NCBI GenBank assembly: GCA_013180625.2
Contig: SNVD02002403.1
Span: 1 to 64,000, forward strand
DNA from: Boswellia sacra
Taxonomy: Eukaryota > Streptophyta > Magnoliopsida > Sapindales > Burseraceae
Length of the DNA stretch: 64,000 nt
Direction of reading: 5' to 3'
Part shown: one piece after another, positions 10,221 through 21,052 of the stretch
Layout: every line of letters begins with the position of its first letter
Position numbering within the stretch: the first letter of the stretch is position 1
Translations under genes and position numbers: made by a program
Notes under the pieces: model-generated
Database searches by the model: none
The model's input: only the letters and a program-made list of their open reading frames with translations
Told to the model about the DNA's origin: nothing

Positions 10221-11869
10221 TGTTAGCCCTAAGGCTACATGATAATTTTGATGATAACAATACACATTGATTCATTGTGATTTACTAACATGTTTATTTA
10301 TGGGCAAGAGTAATATCATTGAAATAATTGTAAAATCAAGAAAAGGCTTATTAAAATGAAGTGTTGAAGCTAAGGAGAAGACTACATATTAAAGGCACCA
10401 AAGTTTAAGAACAAGGTTTGATTCAAGGAATGTGACACATGAGCAATGTTTAATCAATTGGTCATATATTTCTCTACAAATGCCTAAATTACGTGATTCT
10501 TGAGCCTTTGGAAAGCTTACTTAATTTATAACATTTCATATGTTTTAAATAAATTCAAATTTTAAGTGTAAGATCGTCCAAATCATCATGCAAGTTGAAA
10601 GACAAATGGAAGCAGCTGACATGAGCACCGAATACTCTTTTGGACATATCTTGAGCTAGAAAAATCAAATGACTTGATTCTTGTGGCATTAGAAAGATGA
10701 CTTAATGGGTCACATTTCATATTTTTTGAAGAAATTCAAATTTCAAATGGAAGGCCGACATAAATGACATGCAATTCGGTGGACTGACACAGAGAAGAAA
10801 AATCAACTCACATGAGCACCGAATGGTGTTTTGGCCATATCTTAAGATAGAGATATCCAAATTTTTTGAATCTTAATGTTTTGGAAAGCTTATTCAAATA
10901 TGAAGATCTTTTATGTTTTGAAGAAATTCAAATTTCAAACGGAAGGCTGACAGAATTATCATTCAAGTCAGTGGACTGACACATGGAGGAAAAATCAAGT
11001 CACATGAGCACCGAATGGTGTTTTGGCCATATCTTGAGCTACAGATATCCAAATGACTTGGTGCTTGATGCGTTGGAAAGCTTATTCAATGTGCAGATCT
11101 TTTATGTTTTACAGATTTTCAAATTTCAAACGGAACATTGACAAAAATGGCAGACAAGATTACAGTTTTTATGGTGGGCAGAAAATTTGGAGATGGTGTT
11201 TTCACTTGATTAAGTTCATCTCATTTGCCTATAAAAGGAGCCATTCTCCCATGCATTCAACAAGTGCAAGAGAAGCATTTTATCAAGCAAAAAGCCAAGA
11301 GAAATATCAAGTTTATAGAGCTTTTATATTCTTTATCTACTCTTTGAAGAGAGTTGTACTTTTGTTGTAAAAACTTTTCTTTGTTCTTATATTGTGTGAG
11401 AGTGAGATTTTCTTGTAAAGGATAAAAGATATCCTTGAGAGAACTCTTTCCTTGGTGAGGTTGTTCATCAAGAAGAACTCTTGGTGTGGTGTTATCAAGA
11501 GTTGAAGGAAAAAAGTCTTGGTGAAGTTGTTTATCAAGCATGTTGTAAAGTATTCTACAACTTAGTGGAAAGCCTAGCTTGTGGAGGAGCTAGGAGCCCG
11601 TGGACGTAGGCAAGGTTTGCCGAACCACGTAAATTGAGTTTGCACTCTCTCTATCCCTATACTTTTTACATTTACTTGCACTTGAGATTATTTATTATTG
11701 CTATTCTCTTGATTGCATCTTAGACAACTTCTATTTTCATCTTCTTCACTTCTATTCTCAAAAGAAAAAGTGAAATAATTTTTATCTTTCAAGAAAAGTT
11801 TTATAAATTCGTTTTGATAAATAAAACCCAATTCACCCCCCCTCTTGGGTTGTCATACCTGGGTCAACA
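10221..11869 (+). repeat. 3' LTR of the SIRE-like copia element
   Basis: Same ends and same length (1649 bp) as 3802-5450. The TATA box is at 11230-11236. The next base to the right is already Athila-type coding sequence, in a different family from the sequence left of the 5' LTR. Confidence 0.93.
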
Positions 11870-13080
11870 TAACTATCACCACAAACAGGTATGATGTTTC
11901 GTACATTGAATTGCCTTTATCTAATGAGAAAATTCTTCCTTCTGTGATGAAAGCCCCAACCTTGGAGCTTAAGCCTCTTCCAGAACATTTGAAGTATGTA
12001 TTCTTGGGTGAGAAGGATACTTTGCCAGTCATAATAGACAAGGGCCTTACACCATTACAAGAAGAGAAACTCATTCGAGTGCTTCGAGATCACAAAACAG
12101 CCATTGGGTGGACAATTGCTGACATCAAAGGTATTAGCCCAGCCATATGCATGCACCGTATCCTATTAGAAGAAGGATCCAAGCCCACTCGAGAAGCACA
12201 GCGGAGGTTGAATCCTCCAATGATGGAAGTTGTCAAGAAAGAAATCCTGAAATTGTTAGATGTGGGTGTGATTTATCCAATTTCGGACAGCAAGTGAGTG
12301 AGTCCAGTCCAAGTTGTTTCGAAGAAATCTGGTGTTACGGTGGTTAAGAATGACAATAATGAGCTAGGTCCCACTCGTATCCAAACAGGGTGGCGAGTTT
12401 GTATTGATTATCGAAAGCTCAATTCTGCAACTCGCAAGGATCACTTTCCTTTGCCATTCATTGATCAAATGCTGGAGAGATTAGCAGATCATTCTCATTA
12501 TTGTTTTCTTGATGGCTATTCAGGATATAATCAGATTGTCATTGCCCCTGAGGATCAAGAGAAAACTACATTCACATGCCCATTCGGTACATTTGCCTAT
12601 CGACGCATGCCATTCGGTCTTTGCAATGCCCCTGACACTTTCCAAAGGTGTATGGTAAGTATTTTCTCTGATTATGTTGAGAACATTATTGAGGTATTTA
12701 TGGATGACTTTAGTGTTTTTGGTGATTCTTTTGATAAATGCCTTGATAACTTTACACTTATACTTCAAAGATGTATGGAAACTAACCTTGTTCTAAATTG
12801 GGAAAAATGTCATTTTATGGTAGATCAGGGTATAGTTTTGGGACATGTTATTTCTGCTAAGGGTATAGAAGTTGATAAATCCAAAATAGATCTTATATGT
12901 TCCTTACCCCTTCCCACAAGTGTGCGGGATATTCGTTCGTTTCTCGGTCATGCAGGTTTCTATCGTCGATTCATCAAAGATTTCTCGAAGATAGCATTGC
13001 CTCTATGCAGATTATTGCAGAATGATGTGGCCTTTGAATTTGATGAGAAATGCAAAGAGGCATTCGAGAAACTGAAGTAA
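11870..13080 (+). pseudogene. Athila-like protease-RT linker and reverse transcriptase
   Basis: The linker reads APTLELKPLPEHLKYVFLGE and GWTIADIKGISPAICMHRIL, typical of Athila pol. A TGA at 12295 stands where a Trp is usual. The RT runs without interruption from 12298: WRVCIDYRKLNSATRKDHFP, LPFIDQMLERLA, YCFLDGYSGYNQI, MPFGLCNAP. The catalytic box is intact: VFMDDFSVFG at about 12697-12726, with both Asp residues. GHAGFYRRFIKDFSKIA follows, and the frame ends at a TAA at 13078. This is the least damaged RT core in the window. Confidence 0.9.
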
Positions 13081-14860
13081 CTCTTGACTTCAGCTCCAAT
13101 AATCCAATCTCCAAATTGGAATCATCCATTCGAGTCATGTGTGATGCGAGTGATTATGCTGTGGGTGCCGTTTTGGGTCAACGAATTGGTAGAATTTCAC
13201 ATGCCATTTATTACGCATCTCGGACTTTAAATGATGCTCAACTTAATTATTCTACCAATGAGAAAGAGCTGCTAGCAGTTATTTTTGCTTTAGAAAAGTT
13301 TCGATCTTATTTGATTGGTACTAAAGTAACCGTTTATTTTGATCATGCAGCTTTGAGGTACTTGCTCACAAAGAAAGATGCTAAACCAAGGCTTATCGGG
13401 TGGATACTCCTTTTACAGGAATTTGACTTAGAGATCAAAGATAAGAAGGGAAGTGAAAACTTAGTTGCAGACCATCTCAGTCGCATTGTCCATGACGAGG
13501 ATGTACTGCCATTACAAGAAAGTTTTTCGGATGAACAATTGCTGTCTCTACATGTAGCAACCCTTTGGTATGCAGATATTGTTAATTACTTAGTTACCAA
13601 GAAGCTACCACATGACTTGACTCGAGCTCAAAGAGACAAGATCAAGAACATTGCCAAGTTTTACATATGGGATGATCCGTACTTATGGAAGCATTGTTCT
13701 GACCAAGTGATAAGAAGGTGCATTTCTGAATCTGAATTTAATTCAATTTTAACCTTCTGTCATTCTTATGCATGTGGAGGTCACTTCGGACCAAAAGAAC
13801 AGCCCTTAAAGTTCTTGATTGTGGATTCTACTGGCCATCATTGTTCAAAGATGCAGATCTGTTTTGCAAAGCTTGTGACCGTTGTCAAAGGACAGGTAAT
13901 TTAAGTGCCAAAAATCAAATGCCACAAACCCCTACACTTGTTGTTGAGATTTTTGATGTGTGGGGTATTGATTTCATGGGTCCTTTTCCTTCATCTTTTG
14001 GTAATGCTTACATTATACTTGCTGTGGATTATGTTTCTAAATGGGTGGAAGCAAAAGCTACGAGAACTAATGATTCTAAAGTTGTTGTAGATTTTGTGAA
14101 ATCTAACATTTTTGCGAGATTTGGAACACCAAGAGCCATAATAATCGATAGAGGGACACACTTCTGCAACAGATCATTTGAAGCCTTGCTCAAGAAATAC
14201 AACATCACTCACAAGTTGTCTACTGCATATCATCCACAAACTAGTGGTCAAGTTGAAGTTTCAAATCGAGAAGTCAAGTCCATTCTTGAGAAGACAGTGA
14301 ATCCGAACAGAAAAGATTAGAGCCTACGACTTAATGATGCACTTTGGGCATACCGGACTGCTTACAAGACACCTATTGGTATGTCTCTGTACAGGTTAGT
14401 CTATGGTAAGCCATGTCACCTTCCCGTAGAGCTCGAACACAAAGCATGATGAGCAGTAAAGATTTGTAACATGGAGATGGATGCTGCTGGTGAACAAAGG
14501 AAGCTTCAATTGCAAGAATTGGAAGAACTTAGAAATGATGCCTATGAGAATTCCAGAATTTACAAGGAGAGAACTAAGGCATTTCATGATAAAATGATCT
14601 CCAGGAAGAATTTTGAAGTGGGACAGAAAGTTCTTTTATTTCAGTCTCGCCTCAAGTTATTTTCAGGTAAATTACGATCTCGATGGGTTGGACCTTTTGT
14701 TATTACTAATGTTTTTCCCCATGGTGCAGTGGAAATCAAGAGCTTAAAAAACGGATAAAGTATTCAAGGTGAATGGGCATAAGTTGAAGCCTTACTATGA
14801 GAATTTAGTGCTGCAGGACATCGATGAGGTACCTCTCTATGAGCCAACTTATCTTGATGG
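13081..14860 (+). pseudogene. Athila-like RNase H and integrase
   Basis: A frameshift near 13135 precedes the RNase H core ([58 protein letters not shown]). Another near 13795 falls in the integrase zinc region ([12 protein letters not shown] on the far side). The catalytic core shows GIDFMGPFP, then [10 protein letters not shown] where SDGGTHF is usual, and [18 protein letters not shown] at 14318 and TGA TGA near 14446 interrupt it. The C-terminal part ([28 protein letters not shown]) runs to 14758 and, after a further shift, fades out near 14860. Confidence 0.88.
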
Positions 14861-15220
14861 GTGATGGCAGGTAACGTCAGGCTGAGGACGTTAAACTAAG
14901 CACTTATTGGGAGGCAACCCAATGTTTTTGACAAATAAATAAAAAGAGAAGAAGAAAAGGAGGTAGTAATGATCAATTTTTATATCTCGAGGTGATTCCT
15001 CTCGTGGGCTTTATCCGTCATAATTGATTAGGTTTTATCTCTCTTTTCCATCTGTCTCATTTATTTTGTTGTTTGCTTTTGACTTTTGTTTACTATTGTG
15101 TTTTTATTTCTTTTATGTGTCTCAATTCTGTTTTGTTTTGTTTTGTTTTCTCTTCTTGCGTTTAATTTGATTATTCCATGCTTTGAGTTCATTTGTGAAA
15201 CAGCTTGAGAAAACATCCAA
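14861..15220 (+). other. Noncoding, T-rich Athila 3' region
   Basis: After pol the sequence becomes T-rich (repeated TTTTGTTTT near 15130). I see no frame or structural element here. It includes GGGAGGCAACCCAATG near 14908, a phrase that often follows Athila pol. Confidence 0.5.
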
Positions 15221-15613
15221 ATGGGAGTTGAAGCCATTGCTCGAAGGTTTAAAACGTGTATATCTGGGAGAAGAACAAACTCAATCGCATTATCGGTAAC
15301 ATCTCTCCTTTTCTCCTCTTCGATGGATGCCAATATCTTTCTATCGAACCTTCATAAATATTTCCCTTCACTTTCTCAAAATGCTGTGTTTAAAATTTAT
15401 AAAGTACGGATGACTAGACTTTGGGCATTGTTGCTCCTAATTGTGCCTGCTGATATCCGATGGCTTATCGAAGCCAAGGTGAGATTGTCCGGTGATCCGG
15501 ACATTAATCTCGCTAAATACATGCCTGGTCTAGGAAAGAGCTACTACGCCAAGAGGCGAAGAGCGAAAAGGTTACAAGTATGTTATAATGTGCTAGATGG
15601 AATTGTAACCTGA
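15221..15613 (+). CDS. Unidentified small basic ORF in the Athila 3' region (130 aa)
   Basis: The ATG at 15221 opens 130 codons. A central hydrophobic stretch (LWALLLLIVPADIRWLI, about residues 67-83) could be a membrane segment or protein core. The tail is strongly basic (YYAKRRRAKRLQVCYN). Its place after pol is where Athila elements may carry an env-like or other accessory frame, but I do not recognise the family. It may also be a captured fragment, since the LOG pseudogene lies 870 bases downstream. No upstream frame joins it to pol. Confidence 0.35.
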   Translation: MGVEAIARRFKTCISGRRTNSIALSVTSLLFSSSMDANIFLSNLHKYFPSLSQNAVFKIYKVRMTRLWALLLLIVPADIRWLIEAKVRLSGDPDINLAKYMPGLGKSYYAKRRRAKRLQVCYNVLDGIVT

Positions 15614-16106
15614 CTTGTCGTTCATTAGGTTTTGCGTCCAGGAATAGAGAAGATAAAATTTCATTTATTAAGAATGGTTTGAGTAATGAGTCGCTGGATA
15701 ATGTTTTGTTAACTCTCGAGTCACATTCTTGTGGGACTTGTTCAGCGTGAATTGCTTAATCTATGGACACAATTTCGTGATGAATTGCAGTGTTATAGTC
15801 TAGGGAATCTGACTAAAAACTACCCTGTTTGCCAGTTTATAAGAAAACTGGATGGGAAGCAAATCCCCGACTCATAGAAGGCGTTTCAGCCGTTACTGGA
15901 CGTAAAACCAGAGGAAGATGGAGCCACAATCACAACTACTTGTATATTTGAATGTGTGTTGTTGTTGTCAATTTTTTTTTTTTCTTGTTTCGTTTGATCT
16001 GATTATCAATGTTGTTTTTGTGTTGTTGTTGTTTGTTGATTTTGTTTGTTTTAATTTTCAGTTTCTTTTTAACAAACCATATGACTATCCCATGTCATAA
16101 GCACAC
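15614..16106 (+). other. Noncoding spacer before the 67-bp repeats
   Basis: All frames contain many stops. The second half is T- and G-rich (TTGTTGTTG). I see no feature. Confidence 0.5.
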
Positions 16107-16310
16107 GTGGAGACAAGTGTGAAGGTTTTGTCAACCTCCGCCGAAAGTATATCTCTACTTTTCATGCTTCACGTAGGAGACAAGTGTGGCGGTTTTGTCA
16201 AACCCCACCGAAAGTATATTTCCATTTTTCATGCTTCACGTGGGAGACAAGTGTGTAGGTTTTGTCAAAACTCGCCGAAAGCATATCTCATTTTTTCAAA
16301 TCTTGGGGCG
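16107..16310 (+). repeat. 67-bp tandem repeat, three copies
   Basis: GAGACAAGTGTG begins at 16110, 16177 and 16244, exactly 67 bases apart. Each unit continues with GGTTTTGTCAA, then GCCGAAAGTATATCTC or close variants, and TTTTTCATGCTTCACGT. A shortened fourth unit (CCACCGAAAGTATGTC) is near 16335. The array ends about 150 bases before the LOG-like start codon. Confidence 0.85.
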
Positions 16311-16486
16311 ATAAATCTGCATCGAGCAACCCCCACCGAAAGTATGTCCCCATGTGTCAAAATTTGAGAGGTTTATGTGTGTATATATACATTCTGCATG
16401 TTTTCATATGTCATTCCATAACCTGTCTTGCAATTGAAAAGCATAATATCTAACGTGTCTTACACAAGATTAGAGCACTTGTAGAA

Positions 16487-17137
16487 ATGGAGAAAACACC
16501 AATTCGGCGATTCCACAATATATGCGTATTTTGCGGATCGCAATTTGGTAAAGATGGAGAGTTTACCACAGCAGCTCTTGATCTTGGTAGGACATTAGCT
16601 GCGAGGGGTATTAATTTGATTTATGGAGGGGGTAGTCTTGGGTTAATGGGGTGTGTGTCAACAGCTGCAACCTTAGGCGGGAGCAAAGTTCTTGGCATTA
16701 TCCTCAAACCTTTAGCTGTACGAGATATCGTAGGCAACACAATCGGGGAAGAGTTACAGGTCTCTAGCATGCATGAGCGTATTGCACATATGGTTATTAA
16801 ATCCGATGCATTTATAGCTTTACCCGGTGGTTATGGCACATTAGAGGAGATATTTTAAATCACCTCTTGGGCACAGCTAAACATCCATAAAAAACCCATT
16901 GGTTTGTTAAATGTCAATAACTTTTTTGATGGTTTGTTGTCTTTTCTTGATCAAGCTGTAGAAAAAAAAATTATCTCACCATCAGCGAGGCAAATCCTTG
17001 TTACAGCTTCAACGGCAGGGGAGTTAATTGACAAACTACAATAATTTGTCTATTCGCCTGATCCAACAACAGCTCGGATTGATTGGTTTGGAGAAGGCAA
17101 TAAGAGGCGTAAACTGGATTTAACGCTCCATCTGTAA
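16487..17137 (+). pseudogene. LOG-like cytokinin riboside 5'-monophosphate phosphoribohydrolase, intronless pseudogene
   Basis: One continuous frame of 216 codons, with no frameshift, matches the LOG family from end to end. LOG enzymes release active cytokinin bases from their ribotides in the plant cytosol. Visible landmarks are ICVFCGSQFGKDGEF near the start, INLIYGGGSLGLMG, the Arg of SSMHERIAHMVIKSDAF, and the signature PGGYGTLEE (about residues 113-121), followed by WAQLNIHKKPIGLLNV. Two in-frame TAA stops (16856 and 17042, codons 124 and 186) replace what are usually Glu positions. Plant LOG genes have several introns; none is present, which suggests a retrocopy. It lies between Athila pol and the Athila LTR on the same strand. 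The C-terminal tail (RIDWFGEGNKRRKLDLTLHL) is unlike that of the LOGs I remember. Confidence 0.88.
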
Positions 17138-19105
17138 TCTCTATCGGCTGGTTTGCTTTGTTTTTGTTTGCTTTCTTTTTATTGTGTTTATTTGAGTTTT
17201 TTTTATGTCATTTCTTTTTGAGTTTTTTCAGGTTGTTTCTTTTGTCCCAGGTAATATTTTCTAATCTTGGGTTTTAGAGTGGTGGCTTAAAAAGTGTAAG
17301 TCCTCTTGAAACGCATTTTGGATCTCTTTAATCCATAATGGCTGAATAAGGAGGCTAACTTCTAAACTTTTTAGACCCATTCTAACTTACTTGTTTTTGT
17401 TTGCTGGTTTGTTGGACTTTGTTATTTTATGAGTAAGTTTGGTTTTATGTAATTTAGAGTTGTTATGTGTTGTCTTTATTAGTTTCGATTCAAAAAGAGA
17501 AATTTGTGGAAAACAACTTGAGAATGGCAGAATATGGGGTTTCTTGAACCCTTGAAACGCATTCTCTCTAAATAAGTCTGTAGTTTGTTTATTTCATGTG
17601 TTTGAAGTGTCTTGTTTCTTGTTTTGTTCTTTCATAATAAAGGTATATAGGCTGGAAACCTTAAGTCTGCGGGCTACTGGTCCTAAGGATTGTTGAAATA
17701 TACAATCTTGACTCAGGTGTAACAATGCCACGTACCTCTTCTCTTGCATTTTATGGGCCAATGATAAGGCAATGATTGAATTAAGAATAACTCTTGGAAA
17801 ATGATAAATGATGCATGGATCTGTGTGCTTGAAATGTTTATTGGTTTTCGCTTTTCTTTTGATTCCTTGCACAACATTGAGCACTGAGCTATTATCATTA
17901 AGTTATTTGTTCACTTAGAGAAAGTTTATGTATTTTAAGTGTTTCTTCAGATTTCAATGAATGCTAGAACTTGTTTGATGGTCACTTGAGGCGAAATCCT
18001 AGACTGTACAATATCAGGGAAATGATTTACGCCATCTTTGGACCGTTTGAGCCTTAATAGCCACCCTTGATTGACATTGATCCCTAGTTACCCCTTTGAG
18101 CCTCTATAAGCCATTTTTCTTGTTAACTCACTAAAAGATTTCCTAACCTCAAATAAATTTTTTTTTCGAAACAGCTTATCCCTTATCCATGAGCATGTAA
18201 ATTACTCACGATTACATTTTGAGCTCTGTTCTAGTTTTGGGAAGTTAGAGCAGGTTTGGTTGTGCCATGAGCAATGCAATTGAGTTCTACTATGTTTGTT
18301 AAAAAAAAAAAGAATCTGTACTTCTTGTCCATGTAGTTACACATTGAGGATAATGTGTTGTTTAAGTGTGTGGGAGGGGAAGTGTAAAAAAAGAAGGAAG
18401 TGTGAAAAAAAAAAAGAAAAAAAAGAAAAAACAAAGAAAAAGAGATCTATACCCTTGAGTGTTCCTAAAAAGAATGAAACAACAAAGTATGGGGGTGTAG
18501 TTTCTTTTGTTTTCTACAAAAAAAAAAGATTGAGTGTTCTAAATAAGTTTGGGGGAGTAACATCGTGAATTGAAATAAAGTTGTGTTATAGGGTTGAGCT
18601 CTATATAGTCTTGAATGATTTATGTGTTTGTGGATGATTTGAGCCAAATTATTATCCTTTATCATACCTTCACCCAAGCCAAACGTTACAAGCTTAATAA
18701 AGTCCTACTTGATCCTTCGTGTTGTGCTGGTCTACATTAGTGGAGAGTGACTTGAAAAGCAAGTCTATGGAGTTCATTTATATATACGCACATCTTCACT
18801 ATTAAATATGATTTATTTTTATGCATAAACTCATCCGGGTTACAAGTGATCAGGTGAGAATGGCTCTACACACACACACTTGAAGAATTGAAGTGAAGCA
18901 AAACTAATCTTTTGGATAAAATTCTTGATCAAGTGCATTATTTTGAAGTTTTCCTTGGGTTATAATTAAGTACAATTTTTTAGGCCTATTTGCAAGATGC
19001 AGCATTTGTGTGTTTTAATTTTTTTGTTGATTCTGTTTCGGTTTAGTTTTATTTCATATTGTCGTAGTTGCTCGAGGACTATCAAAGTCTAAGTGTGTGG
19101 GAATT
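17138..19105 (+). other. Athila 3' noncoding region with purine tracts
   Basis: No coding frame of note. An A/G-rich stretch lies at about 18362-18450. G-runs of the type TTGGGGGAG or ATGGGGGTG occur at 18489 and 18550. The purine stretch directly before the LTR (AAGTGTGTGGGAATT, 19091-19105) is the likely plus-strand primer. The region resembles the long 3' untranslated part known from Athila elements. Confidence 0.55.
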
Positions 19106-20490
19106 TGATAAGTGTCTATTTATATATCATTTTCATATCAATTCGTCCATGTTTCTTTGCTATATTCCTGGTATTTTTATGTTTTTGTGTGGTTTTGATG
19201 TTTGTAGGAGTTTTGGAGCAACTTGCACAAAAATGGAGTAAAACTCTTCATTTTCACCTCTGCTAGTCAACCATCTTCTCGGATTTAATTGTATTGATAT
19301 ACAATGAATCCGATGACATATCATATAACGTTGAAAAGCTCTCGAAGTCTACTTTTTGGAGAAATTTACGGTTTATGAATCCATTCAGTGTACTGAAAGT
19401 TGTAATCAAAACAGTGTGAGAAGTGTAGAATGTAATTCCACACATCACTGTAGCATGTATAATACGGGACACTGTAGCACGTTACTGTAGCAGAGTATTT
19501 AAACACATTTTAGGGTTTTATTTTCATAACTTGAAGAGGGAAAACGTGGGAGGAGGCTGCATTTCTGGATTTCTCTCATCCCTTGGAGTTCTTGAAGGAG
19601 AAAGAATATTTTGAAAGAGGAGGAACTACAATTCCAAGAAGATTCATCTACAAAGAAGATTTTTAAAGAATTTGCTAAGTTCTTTCTTTCCTTTTCAATT
19701 CTAGAATTTCTCTGTATTGTATTTGTTATTCTGATTGAATATGTGTAACTAAATCTGAATTGGTTGAGGGCGATTTCAAAGCCCTTGATATGGATTTTGT
19801 GAGTTGATTGTGTAAGAAATTGTTATCCAATTCTCTAATTGAAGTTGCTTGTATTTTCCCATATCTAATGCTTATGATTGCGTACTGATTGTCTATTGCT
19901 AGATTAGAAATCTTGATCCGTAATTGTCATGAATTTCCAATCATTAGTAGCAAAATTGTGATCAGAGATTGTAATTGGATAATACAACCTAGGTTTAATA
20001 ATCTGAACTTGTGTGATTATTGCTTAGATCAACCTATCTTTCTCATCGTAATGCTTCTATTGAATTAAACTTAGAGAGCTTGTTCTAGGTTGTTTAATTG
20101 ATAGAGATTAAATAAAGAGCTTGTTTTATTTAACAACAAAGTAAGGAAAGATTGGGATAACAGAGCTTGTTGTTATCTACTGTTGATAACTTCAATGCTG
20201 TAAGTGGATTACAATTCTATGTTAATTCACAAATTCATATCTTGTGGCAGAGAATGAACTCTTAACCAAGTGTTTCTCATTGATTTTTCACTCCATTTAA
20301 CTTTGCTTTGTGTTATTCTTCATTTGCTTTCGTATTATATTTAGTTAATCAATCAACAAAACCCCCCCTGTTTAGTTTATTATTGCTGGAAAATAACAAA
20401 TTCAATTAGAATCAATCCTCGTGGGAACGATATCTACTTATCACTTTATTACTTGTGAGACTAATATACTTGCTAGTTTTGAACGCATCA
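19106..20490 (+). repeat. 3' LTR of the Athila-like element
   Basis: It starts TGATAAGTGTC after a purine tract and ends GAACGCATCA. The same sequence, inverted and complete, forms the solo LTR at 57608-59024, which fixes both ends. Length is 1385 bp. To its right, Tat-type LTR sequence resumes in mid-sequence, so no matching target duplication can be tested here because the left end of the element is lost. Confidence 0.88.
19446..19492 (+). promoter_or_regulatory. Three ACTGTAGCA motifs before the LTR TATA-like box
   Basis: ACTGTAGCA is repeated at 19447, 19471 and 19484, followed within a few bases by GTATTTAAACA (TATA-like). The same arrangement is kept in the inverted solo LTR at about 58622-58682. 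A promoter role is inferred from position only. Confidence 0.4.
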
Positions 20491-21052
20491 CTGAGACTTG
20501 ATTAATTAGATTTAATATATGATATGCAGGAATATGCTACAGATGAATGAATGAATGAATGTTTTGAAGTGCTAGAAGTAGTTTCGTTTATTGTTGAATA
20601 ACAAATCGATGTAATCCTTCACCCATTCCCCCAGTTTGAAAATGAATGTAATTCTATTCTCCTCGCCTTCTTCTATGCGTGAATATAAATTGTTATTAGT
20701 TTAAAATACGTCACATGTTTTAATGAAGATAAAATTAATAACGTGTGCATAAAATGAACAACATTAAGTGAACTGTATAACAAAGTCTAGCTGCTTCTAT
20801 TTGGTATACCCTAGTCGAGGTCAGATTTGTATATGGACAGGCTGAAGGCTCGTACCTAACTTCCCAAACCAATCTTTAAAGGGATGAGGGTAGTTTAGAT
20901 CCTGAAATGACAGATCCGATTGCCAGCATCCATGTTCCCAATAGAAAATTAGGTGGTAACTCCATTCTTTAGACATACCCATGGCTTGTTTGTGTTCCCT
21001 TAGCTCTCGAAAGAGATTTTGACACAGTGTCATGGTTGCAAATGCTCTGGCA
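20491..21052 (+). repeat. Tat-1 5' LTR, 3' portion
   Basis: It matches the reverse complement of the LTR at 50771-52801. Shared phrases include TTTATTGTTGAATAACAAAT, TATTTGGTAT, GGCTCGTACCTAACTTCC and GGTGGTAACTCC. The LTR appears to end at GCTCTGGCA (21052), followed by TGATAGAAGCCCC, which is shared with the other Tat copies and may be the primer site. The first part is missing. Confidence 0.7.

Larger units (their letters stand above)
3802..11869 (+). mobile_element. Ty1/copia LTR retrotransposon, SIRE-like, full structure but inactive
   Basis: Two direct LTRs of 1649 bp (3802-5450 and 10221-11869) start TGTTAGCCC and end GGGTCAACA. A tRNA primer site follows the left LTR and a purine tract precedes the right LTR. 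Between them lie gag, protease, integrase, RT and RNase H, the copia order. Gag has a long coiled-coil region, and several AAGGGGGAGA tracts precede the right LTR, both as in SIRE/Maximus elements; the lineage is inferred. At least five frame breaks kill it. The left flank (GTGGA) and right flank (TAACT) do not match, and the two flanks belong to two different gypsy elements. Confidence 0.92.
11870..20490 (+). mobile_element. Athila-like Ty3/gypsy element, 5' part missing
   Basis: The element enters in the protease-RT linker right at the copia LTR end. It continues through RT, RNase H, integrase, a 4.2-kb 3' region with foreign-looking cargo, and a 3' LTR (19106-20490). The RT wording and the long region between pol and LTR fit the Athila lineage. 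Gag, protease and 5' LTR are absent from the window. All frames are broken. The right end lies inside a Tat-type LTR, so this element was inserted into Tat-1. Confidence 0.85.

Noticed and set aside
18296..18568. Lys-rich 90-residue frame
   Set aside because: It is the translation of a purine (A/G) tract in the Athila 3' noncoding region.
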